DNA from: Cherax quadricarinatus
Lineage: Eukaryota; Arthropoda; Malacostraca; Decapoda; Parastacidae
Reading direction: 5' to 3'
Assembly: GCF_038502225.1 (NCBI RefSeq)
Contig: NC_091298.1
Location: 38,120,140 to 38,184,139, forward strand
Length of the DNA stretch: 64,000 bases
The translations under genes were made by a program, and so were the position numbers. Positions 55,846 to 64,000 of the stretch are shown piece after piece (the stretch's first letter is position 1; each line of letters starts with the position of its first letter). The notes under the pieces were generated by a model. That model did no database searches, was not told the DNA's origin, and was given only the letters and a program-made list of their open reading frames with translations.

Positions 55846-56602
55846 TAGACAATTTTGGGGTAGAAGGTGTTTGCTGTTGGTCAAGGGCCAACAGTGGTGG
55901 TGGGAAGGATAAGCTAACACAGCATATCCTAGCTCTAGCCACTCGGGGTCAGAATATAAAGGCGGACACACTAGCATGCATGTAGCTGACAGAGAAAGCT
56001 GGAGGCTTAGGTCCGTGTTACATGGGACTGGCTTAGCGCCGACAAAGCCGGAAAGCAGAACTACATACCGATCATTTAAGAGAAAGATGCTTGTCCACAA
56101 AATGTAGTATCATAAATGCCGCAATACAGTGTCATGCAGCGAGTGGCTTGGCTTCATAGGGTGGCTTAAGTGCATAAGGCCATCAGACCCTCCCTTTAAT
56201 GGCTTGGAAGGGTGATTGATAAACGGTATTTCATAATAACCTCGGCCTTACTAGATGCTCTTAAGCGGTGAACATAGGCTGGCTTGCTAGCTTGCTGGTT
56301 CAGAAAGATTAATGTACTAATACATACAAAACAAGCCAGGAAATTCTCACACAAACGCTCCCAGCACAGCGCTCGAGAGTTGACGTAGACACTGTAAAGA
56401 AAATACTGGAAGGTAGGCACTGGAGTGATGAGTAGCTATTACTGAGGATAACCCAATCTGGCCGGCAGGGTGCCTGGCACGGTGCTCAGAGCTGAGTAGG
56501 CATCCCCACGAGTATATACCGAATTTCCGCTCACTCACAAGGTCAAACACGCTGCTAGTAATTATTCTTGGTGGGTTCTACTCTTTTTGTCGGTGTGTAG
56601 AT
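55846..56602. other. No gene recognised
   Basis: Short ORFs only. No supported feature. Confidence 0.35.
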
Positions 56603-56616
56603 ATACTTCTGATGTG

Positions 56617-56794
56617 TAGATAAATGGTTCAGAGAACCGACAAGTTAATTAATTAGACACATGTGTAATATTTGGGTGTCTATACTGTGGAAACGTTTCA
56701 ACATTTTCCTTAGTATTGGACTGTTGAAGTCATTGTGTGCCGGAAAGTTTCCACCATAAAGATTCCCAAGTGTTGCCATTGTGTCTAATTTATC
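56617..56794 (-). mobile_element. Old palindromic retroposon of the 16904/23422 family
   Basis: The minus-strand right end reads aacttgtcggttctctgaac catttat, matching the 3' end of the other two. Inverted arms start aattagacaca / tgtgtctaatt. Flanks atacttctgatgtg (56603-56616) and atacttcagatgtg (56795-56808) match in 13 of 14 bases. A plus-strand motif TTGGACTGTTGAAG, then GGAAAGTTTCC, is a decayed hammerhead-like motif. Confidence 0.7.
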
Positions 56795-56814
56795 ATACTT
56801 CAGATGTGATGAAT

Positions 56815-56905
56815 AACACACATGTGCAATACCTTTTTGTCTTTATTATGAAGACGTTTCGCCAATAAGTGGCGTTTTCAATTCGCTATAGAGATATCAT
56901 TATGG
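56815..56905 (-). repeat. Half-palindrome element with CGCCA/TGGCG stem
   Basis: Minus strand: GAATTGAAAACGCCACTTAT, TGGCGAAACGTCTTCATAAT AAAG. Hairpin CGCCA-CTTAT-TGGCG followed by GAAACG and AATAAAG, the same layout as the family-B element at 20278. Confidence 0.55.
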
Positions 56906-57284
56906 AGACAGTGGAAGATGAAGTAATTAGTGTGCTATCCTGAATCCTTGATTAATCTGCAGCAGAGGTAACAGGATGGACACTAACATATTAGAACCAC
57001 AAGTTAGGTGCACGAATGGAGGCCATCGTCACGTGTGGGAGGGGCCCAGTTAATGGTAGTGAGTTATGCCTAGGTTATGGCAGAGGTTAGCCATAGGGTT
57101 GTTCAAGCTGCCCTCTGTTCCAAAATTCTATACTGTTGTTAAGTCAGAAAAAGAATCGTTACACTAATGATGTACACTAGTAGGTAACACCACCTTGATG
57201 GTGCCTTAAATACTGCACTTTATTTCTAGCTCCAGTAAGTGTCCGTCTTCCTGCCTCAACTTCAGAATCTTCATCGAGAAGAAA

Positions 57285-58135
57285 CAAACAGAAGACACAG
57301 GGTAACAGACAGAAGAAACAAACAGATAACCGAGGGTAACGGAGAGAAGAAATAAACAGATAACCGAGGGTAACAGAGAAGAAAGAAACAGATGACTGAA
57401 AGTAACAGAGAAGAAAAAACAGAAGACAGAGGATAACAAGGAGAAAAGCAAACAGAAGGCAGGGTAACAGAAAGAAGAAACAAACAGAAGACAGAGAGGT
57501 AACAAAGGGAAGAAACAGACAGAAGACAGAGGGTAGCTTAGAGACGAAACAAACCGAAGACAAAGGGTAACAAAGAGAAGAAACAGAAGACGGAGGGTAA
57601 CAGAGAGAAGAAACAAACTAAAGACAAACAGAAGATACAGAAGAAACAAACAGAAGAAACAAACAGAAGACAGAGGTTAACAAAGAGAACAAAGAAACAG
57701 AAGACAGAGGGTAACAAAGGGAAGAAACAAACAGAAGACAGAAGGTAACAAAGAGAAGAAACAAACAGAAGACAGCGGATAACAAAGAGAAGAAACAAAC
57801 AGAAGACAGCGGATAACAAAGAGAAGAAACAAACAGAAGACAGCGGATAACAAAGAGAAGAAACAAACAGAAGACAGAGGGTAACAAAGAGATGAAACAA
57901 ACAGAAGACAGCGGATAACAAAGAGAAGAAACAAACAGAAGACAGAGGGTAACAAAGAGAAGAAACAAACAGAAGACAGAGGGTAACAAAGAGAAGAAAC
58001 AAACAGAAGACAGAAGGTAACAAAGAGATGAAACAAACAGAAGACAGAGGGTAACAAAGAGAAGAAACAAACAGAAGACAGAGGGTAACAAAGAGAAGAA
58101 GCAAACAAAAGACAGAGGGTAACAAACAAAGAGAG
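57285..58135 (-). repeat. 34-bp minisatellite, about 25 copies
   Basis: Unit agagggtaacaaagagaaga, aacaaacagaagac. Variants with agcgg alternate with agagg in the middle. ORFs through it (LLFV/SSLCYPLSSVCF) are translations of the repeat, not proteins. Confidence 0.92.
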
Positions 58136-58590
58136 AGGATCACATTAAGCACTGGAACAAAGCACAATAATACCATCAGCTACATTACCAGTCAGAGCCA
58201 AACAGATGGAGAACATATACATATAATTTGGTATATTAAATCAACCAAGGATTCTGGAAGATCCCAGATTAGCAAATTAGAGATAATATACTTTACTGTG
58301 TTTAATCTAAGACACAATGTTTAATAATTCATTTATCATTGAGAACAATTTAAATAAAGAGACTTGACCTAGAAGATCAACAGAATTAGAATTGTTGTAA
58401 TGAGCTGTTGGAGAAAGTTGCAGATGACTTAGTTTACAACGTAAACTAGAGAAAATAATGTTGCCTTTAATGGTATACAACAGGTGACGTAAGTTACGTC
58501 TATTTTCACATATTGCAGTTCATTAAGATTCAAATTTGGAAGGTGTTCAAATATCTTGATCGTATTCAAAGACGATAAGTTCAGGCAGGT
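58136..58590. other. No gene recognised
   Basis: AT-rich spacer. Confidence 0.35.
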
Positions 58591-58594
58591 TAGC

Positions 58595-58668
58595 AGGCTC
58601 TACCTGCGGCCTACCTGCGGCCTACCTGCGGCCTACCTGCGGCCTACCTGCGGCCTACTTGCGGCCTA
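58595..58668 (+). repeat. 11-bp tandem repeat
   Basis: cggcctacctg repeated about six to seven times. Confidence 0.93.
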
Positions 58669-58748
58669 CTAGGAATAATAAATCGGCTGTGTTATATACT
58701 CTCTTTGACGGTGCTGAAGAGGCTATATAACACATGATTTCTTTTGAC

Positions 58749-59065
58749 TCACGAAATCGTAATGACACGATTGCAAACAAACCATACCACGGGTGGGGTT
58801 TGATCCCGCGGTCAGGTAGTCTCAAAACTCCAAATCGTCGCGTTAGCCACTGGACCAGCTAGCCACAATAAGATTCGTCCAACTAGGTATATTTCTGCAC
58901 CATAGGAATGTTAGCATAGGCACCACTGTGACCACAAATGCTAATTTTTTTAGAAATATACCTAGTTGGACGAATCTTATTGTGGCTAGCTGGTCCAGTG
59001 GCTAATGCGACGGTTTGGAGTTTTGAGACTCTCTGACCGCGGGTTCAAATCCCACCCATGGAATG
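58749..59065. mobile_element. tRNA-like inverted-repeat element 2
   Basis: gactcacgaaatcgtaatga start. tRNA-like arms at 58867-58787 (minus) and 58983-59062 (plus) pair over about 100 bases around a 50-60 bp centre. Plus arm A box TGGTCCAGTGG, B box GGTTCAAATCC. Closely related to 16369-16665 and 21818-22115. Confidence 0.75.
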
Positions 59066-59100
59066 TTTTTTTTATGAATTCTCTTGGTCGTTTCTTTAGA

Positions 59101-59433
59101 GGGAGCATCACTGAGGAGAATCCCTCCAGGGATCTAAGGAGCATCACTTGAAGAGAAGCCCTCCAGGGATCTACGGAGCATCACTTGAAGAGAATCCCTC
59201 CAGGAATCTACGGAGCATCACTTGAAGAGAAGCCCTCCAGGGATCTACGGAGCATCACTTAAAGAGAAGCCCTCCAGGGATCTACGGAGCATCACTTGAA
59301 GAGAATCCCTCCAGGGATCTTCGGAGCATCACTTGAGGAGAATCCCTCCAGGGATCTACAGAGCATCACTGAGGAGAATCCCTCCAGGGATCTACAGAGC
59401 ATCACTGGAGGAAAAACCCTCCAGGGATCTACG
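59101..59433 (+). repeat. 37-bp minisatellite, about 9 copies
   Basis: Unit ggagcatcacttgaagagaa, gccctccagggatctac, with gaatccc/gaagccc variants. Confidence 0.9.
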
Positions 59434-59582
59434 TCGAATGGAGCAAACTTCTGTTGTATATATTTAATTTAAACTTGTTCTAGTTCATCAGTGGTTATTT
59501 ATCTCCAGTAGAAGAGAACATGAGCGATAAAAGGCAGAGTTCTTAGCTGGATCTGGCAAAACAGCTTATATACTGTGATAAC

Positions 59583-60150
59583 AAATTAAGAAAAAAATTC
59601 ACTTCCATTTCCCTCCTCAATGACATTTGCCACTTCCTGATCCTGATAAATTACATCTTCAAGTTCAGTGACGTGTAAACCAGGGAGATGCACATCAAAA
59701 GAATTAATTGTTTGTGGGGCATTGTTTGCTACAACTTTCTTTACCTTACCTCTGATACCACATCGGTCAAACAACTTTTCATATGTAGTTGCTATGTTGA
59801 AGGCAGTATATCTTTCTACAAATATATCACAAGCCAAATCTCTAGACTTCACTCACAATTCTTATTTATAAATTGAATGCTGCTCCAAGGAATGACATCA
59901 TCTTGCGATTTGTCAACGTTCTTGTAATAGATTAAACTCGGCTGAGATCTTGAACCTCAATATTTCTTGTGTACGTTGGAGGAAGTGTCTTTCTAATTTC
60001 TGACTGTACAGGAATTAAAATTTTCGGTTCTGCCTCTAGAAGATCAGGATAGCAGAATTCTCCACACAGTCAAATAATTTTGGCTAAAATTCATTAACCT
60101 GTCTAAATACTAACGTCCATCGCTCTCTGAGAGGCTTTTCTGTTTCCATT
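59583..60150 (-). pseudogene. hAT-like transposase remnant
   Basis: 59852-59586: KSRDLACDIFVERYTAFNIA, TTYEKLFDRCGIRGKVKKVV, NNAPQTINSFDVHLPG. The ERYTAFNIA and VVANNAP blocks resemble the catalytic-core start of hAT/ZBED-type transposases (usually VTDNAxNM); the acidic residue at this point is replaced (ANNAP). Upstream text to about 60150 (EPKILIPVQSEIRKTLPPTY, NVDKSQDDVIPWSS) may be the preceding region in other frames. The rest of the transposase is missing. Confidence 0.5.
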
Positions 60151-60429
60151 TTTCGAAATTCATTGCACAGTGACATATACATTCAATACTCTTCTTACTA
60201 CATTCATTCGACCAAAAAAAGTTTTCTCTCTTACTCAGTGTCCTCTACATCTGTGACTCTTTGTTTCTCGACTCTGAAAATTTCCATTCTTTGCAGCTCG
60301 ATTTATCGCCTTGACAGTCCTCCAGATTTCATAACGTGTCTCCGCTCTCATGCTGAACAGACTCTCCTCTCTCAAACTCATTTCTTTTGTGAAATTTCCT
60401 CTTGTTTGCCTTTCCTATTTTTTTCAGTC

Positions 60430-61790
60430 TTCTAAATCTTAACACCTATTGGTCCATCTAATATCCTTCGTAGTAATCTAGCTCAAACTTCTCCTCCTGT
60501 TAATGATGCTTCCTCTGTAAACATTGACTCGACACATCCCCTAACCTTCCTAAATCCTCCTTATTTATTTGCTCCTCTCCTCTCCTACTTATCGTTAACT
60601 CTTACAAAAAAATTACTCTACCATACACTTTACCTGTTATATTCAACAAGCTTATTTCATTATAATTCTTACACTTTTTTTTTGTCCCCTTTGCCCTGAC
60701 TCAAACACACACACACACAAAAAAAAAAAAACGCACGCCAATCCCTGGGAACTTTTTAAAATTTTATTCATTTACTGAACAAAAGCACCAACCACTTCTT
60801 AATTATATCCCACCTGCTTTTAACATTCCTATCTTGGCCCCATCAATCCCAGCTACTTCACCACTTTCCATTCTGTTCACTACCTCATGCTTCTTACCCG
60901 CAATCAAATCTCGCTTCTTTCTACTTCCAAAATGTTATACTCCTTGGCAAATGCAGGAAACCACAGCCTCTCTGTCTTCACTACCACTTAACAGTTCCTC
61001 AAAATATTGCCTCCATCTTCCCAATATCTCTACCTACCCATCTAATAAATTTCCTCTTTTCTTTTTAACTGTTTAATGCATCTATTCCTTAGGATATTTC
61101 AGCTTATTAATCTCACTCCATAAATTTTTCTTATCAGAATTGTTTTTAACAAATTCTCCAGCTCTCTCATTTGTTCTCGATTTACATTCCTTCACCACTC
61201 TCTTAACCTCTCATTTACTCTCCATTTACTCCATCCTCCTTATATCACTTCTGCCTTGTTAAAACCTCTTATATGCTAACTTTTCGTCCCTTACCTCTTT
61301 ACCTCGTCGTTACACCAATTGTTCCTCTTCCCTCACGCACCCACCTTACTATATCCATAAACTTCTACACGCTCTTTCACTGCATACTTCCATCTACAAT
61401 ATTCTTCTTCGATACTCTCTTCATTATCTCTATTCTGTGTAGCCCATATTTCTCCAACAGTTGCTGATATCTTATCCTGTCTTCTCGTTTATTTATAAAC
61501 TTTAACTTATCTGTTACTGTTGACATTACCCGTATATCCCATCTACCTCTGACTCTCACTGTAGCTGCAAATAAATAACGATCTGATATATATTTTGCCT
61601 TTCTAAGAGCATGCTAATCCAGAGGTCTACCCAGCTATATTTTATCTGTTAATATATAGTGTAACAAACTACATCGCCCTATATCGTATCTTGTGTACTA
61701 ATGTATCCTCATTTTGTAAACAAGTAAACCTCATTTTATACAAAGTTCAATTAAAGGACTCCTTTATAATTTAATCAGGTACCCTAAACT
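60430..61790 (-). mobile_element. LINE L-A, copy 5, strongly decayed
   Basis: Aligns with copy 4: caatccctgggaact, accacttcttaattatatcc, cacctgcttttaacattcct, atcaatcccagct (60740-60850), and near 61690 tatcgtatcttgtgtactaa with the xtacaaagttcaattaaagg block. Covers EN-RT linker and RT fingers; the ORFs are full of stops. Short (CA)n and A-run at 60704-60731. Confidence 0.7.
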
Positions 61791-61797
61791 TACCTAC

Positions 61798-61800
<3 letters not shown>

Positions 61801-61862
<62 letters not shown>
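61801..61862 (+). repeat. (CA)n tract
   Basis: Directly at the 5' truncation of LINE copy I. Confidence 0.97.
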
Positions 61863-61864
<2 letters not shown>

Positions 61865-62255
61865 GCAGGAGGAGAAAAAAGCGATTGAAGATATCATGAA
61901 GGTGATAGGTGAGGGGGACATGACCCAGGTGGCAAATTTTCGGAGAATTGGGTGGTTCACAAAGAAAAGGAATCGGCCTCTCAAAGTAATTTTCAAGGCA
62001 GAATCAACCCGAGCCATGATCCTGCAGGAGAAAGCAAGGTTGAAAGGCAAGCAGGAGTTCCGGAGTGTGTACCTCGATCGAGACAGAACACAGGACGAAA
62101 GGAAGACAATGAAAGAGAGAGTTCAAAAACGAAAGGAGAAATGGGAGGAAATGAAAAAGGAGAGCAGAATACTCCAGGATCAAATGGAAGGACAAGTGCA
62201 TCCCCCAGAAACACCTGCAGAAGGACTCCAGCCACGACACCCCCAAGGCAACTGA
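61863..62255 (+). pseudogene. CR1-B ORF1, C-terminal part (copy I)
   Basis: After (CA)n: EEKKAIEDIMKVIGEGDMTQ, VANFRRIGWFTKKRNRPLKV, IFKAESTRAMILQEKARLKG, FRSVYLDRDRTQDERKTMKE, stop at 62253-62255. It aligns with residues about 225-330 of the copy C ORF1 (RNA-binding region). The N-terminal coiled coil is missing because of 5' truncation. Confidence 0.8.
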
Positions 62256-64000
62256 ACAATCCAAACCAACCATCACACACCGATCCCTCTGTTTCCACCC
62301 CCCGCACCACAGTTACAGTATTAGAACAGAAGTTGAAGGTTTGGTACACAAATGCAGATGGTTTAACGAATAAACATGAGGAATGGCAAGAAAGAATCAA
62401 TGAGAAGTCCCCAGACATCATAGCAGTTACAGAAACAAAACTCATGGAGACAATAACAGATGCAATCTTCCCACCAGGATACCAGATCATGAGGAAAGAT
62501 AGAAGGGGCAGGGGGGGAGGTGGGGTTGCTCTGCTCGTAAAAAACAGATGGAAATTCGAGAAAATGGAAGGAACAGATGAGACGGGAGAAAGAGACTACA
62601 TAGCAGGTACACTTCAGTCTGGGGAACACAAAGTGGTCATTGCAGTTATGTATAATCCACCACAGAACTGCAGGAGGCCAAGAGAGGAATATGAAGAGAG
62701 CAACAGAGCAATGGTGGACACACTTGCTGAGGTGGCAAGAAGAGCTCACTCCAGCAGAGCAAAGTTGCTGGTTATGGGGGATTTCAACCACAGGGAGATT
62801 GACTGGGAAAACCTGGAGCCACATGGGGGTCCCGAAACATGGAGAGCCAGGATGTTGGACGTGGTGCTGGAAAAGCTCATGCACCAACATGTTAAGGACA
62901 CTACCAGAGTGAGAGGGGAGGATGAACCAGCAAGATTGGACCTTGTGTTCACCCTGGGCAGCTCAGATATTGAGGACATCAAGTATGAGAGTCCCCTAGG
63001 AGCTAGCGACCACGTGGTTCTGTGCTTTGAATACATAGTAGAGCTGCAAGTGGAGAGAATAACAGGAGTTGAATGGAAAAAGCCTGACTATAAAAGAGGG
63101 GACTACATAGGGTTGAAGAACTTCCTGCGGGAGGTCCAGTGGGACAGAGAACTGGCAGGAAAGCCAGTAAATGAAATGATGGAATATGTAACAACAAAAT
63201 GCAAGGAGGCAGTGGAAAGGTTTATTCCCAAGGGCAACAGTAACAACGGGAAGACCAGAATGAGCCCCTGATTTACCCGACGTTGTAAGGAGGCAAAAAC
63301 AAAATGCAATAGAGAATGGAAAAAGTACAGAAGGCAGAGAACACACGAAAATAGGGAGATCAGTCGCAGAGCCAGGAATGAGTATGCACAGGTAAGGAGG
63401 GAGGCCCAGGGACAGTATGAAAATGACATAGCATCGAGAATCAAGACTGACCCGAAACTGGTATATAGCCACATCAGGAGGAAGACAACAGTCAAAGACC
63501 AGGTGATCAGATTAAGGACAGAAGGTGGAGAACTCACAAGAAATGATCAGGAGGTATGTGAGGAGCTGAACAGGAGATTTAAGGAAGTTTTTACAGTAGA
63601 GACAGGAAGGGCTGTGGGAAGACAGCACAGAAGGGAACATCAAGAGGGAATATACCAACAAGTGTTGGATGACATACGAACAACTGAGGAGGAGGTGAAG
63701 AAGTTCTTAAGTGACCTTGACACCTCAAAGGCGATGGGACCGGACAACATCTCCCCATGGGTCCTTAGAGAAGGAGCAGAGATGCTGTGCGTGCCTCTAA
63801 CCACAATCTTCAACACATCCCTTGAAACTGGGCAACTACCTGAGAAATGGAAGACAGCTAATGTAGTCCCCATATTTAAGAAAGGAAACAGAGACGAGGC
63901 ACTAAACTACAGACCTGTGTCTCTGACATGTATTGTGTGCAAAGTCATGGAGAAGATTATCAGGAGGAGAGTGGTCGAACACCTGGAAAGGAACAAGATT
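62256..64000 (+). pseudogene. CR1-B ORF2 endonuclease-RT with one in-frame TGA (copy I)
   Basis: In one frame from before 62300 to the window edge. Endonuclease: LKVWYTNADGLTNKHEEWQE, DIIAVTETKL, GGGGVALLVKNRWKFEKMEG, VVIAVMYNPPQNCRRPREEY, LLVMGDFNHREIDWENLEPH, DLVFTLGSSDIEDIKYESPL, GASDHVVLC; all catalytic blocks look intact. A TGA at 63269-63271 follows RMSP where the family has tryptophan (TGG to TGA). Then the linker FTRRCKEAKTKCNREWKKYR and RT fingers up to NYRPVSLTCIVCKVMEKII. Motifs A to C lie beyond the window. ORF2 overlaps the end of ORF1 in a different frame. Confidence 0.9.

Larger units (their letters stand above)
61863..64000 (+). mobile_element. CR1-B LINE copy I (plus strand), runs off the window
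   Basis: Starts in ORF1 right after (CA)n (aagcaggaggagaaaaaagc) and continues through ORF2 to the right edge. It is the best-preserved ORF2 in the window and the only CR1-B copy on the plus strand. Confidence 0.92.

Noticed and set aside
57177..58176. Several 120-210 codon hydrophobic ORFs that look like membrane proteins
   Set aside because: They read through a 34-bp minisatellite in three frames; the hydrophobic pattern follows from its pyrimidine-rich strand.

Overview
The window is eukaryotic, repeat-rich DNA, most likely from a decapod crustacean (crayfish-like). The reasons are the absence of bacterial-style gene packing, abundant (GT)n, (TA)n and (GA)n tracts, tRNA-derived SINEs, CR1/RTE-type LINEs, Ty3/gypsy and BEL/Pao LTR elements, a Penelope-like element with a GIY-YIG nuclease, and an arthropod-type (CCTAA)n tract. 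No complete host gene is visible. Two short stretches look like possible host exons: a signal-peptide exon on the minus strand at 5320-5533 and an exon-like ORF at 6772-7020.

Layout. 1-1.56 kb: pol remnant of a Ty3/gypsy element. 2.15-4.11 kb: LINE of family L-A (RTE/jockey-like), followed by SINE pieces. 4.4-7.9 kb: largely unique DNA with the two possible exons. 7.9-15.3 kb: a degenerate array of SINE-tail-like units that hosts a CR1-type LINE (8.49-10.24 kb) and an LTR element (10370-15064, 5-bp TSD GGTGT). The surviving pol domains of the LTR element lie in the order protease, integrase zinc finger, RNase H. 15.5-25.4 kb: L-A and CR1 fragments, tRNA-like inverted repeats, minisatellites, and several palindromic elements flanked by 12-16 bp target duplications. 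26.4-26.5 kb: N gap. 26.5-33.5 kb: RT fragments, a LINE split by a solo LTR, a Penelope-like element itself interrupted by a retroposon ending in (CCTAA)n, and a CR1 piece with an SGNH-esterase-like ORF1 tail. 33.55-35.74 kb: 3' half of a BEL/Pao element. 35.74-48.03 kb: eight head-to-tail, mostly 5'-truncated copies of one LINE family (CR1-B), nearly all joined through (GT)n tracts. 48-61.8 kb: a piggyBac-type MITE, a SINE, a BEL solo LTR, three more L-A copies, a hAT transposase remnant and minisatellites. 61.86-64 kb: a plus-strand CR1-B copy whose ORF2 is open to the window edge except for one TGA.

Most notable. The palindromic elements at 16904-17328 and 23422-24040 carry in each arm a motif resembling a minimal type-I hammerhead ribozyme: CTGATGA, then hairpin GCCAC/GTGGC, then GAAAC, then GTTTCC. 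A short stem I has an internal loop, and one extra A lies after the core. They end alike and have perfect 12-bp and 16-bp target duplications, which points to retroposition rather than cut-and-paste transposition. Related elements at 20278-20482 and 56617-56794 have 13-14 bp duplications and altered but still paired stems. I read these as candidate retrozyme-like, self-cleaving, non-autonomous retroposons in inverted-dimer form. Nothing here is a working set of cellular genes; the functional relations seen are those within and between mobile elements.
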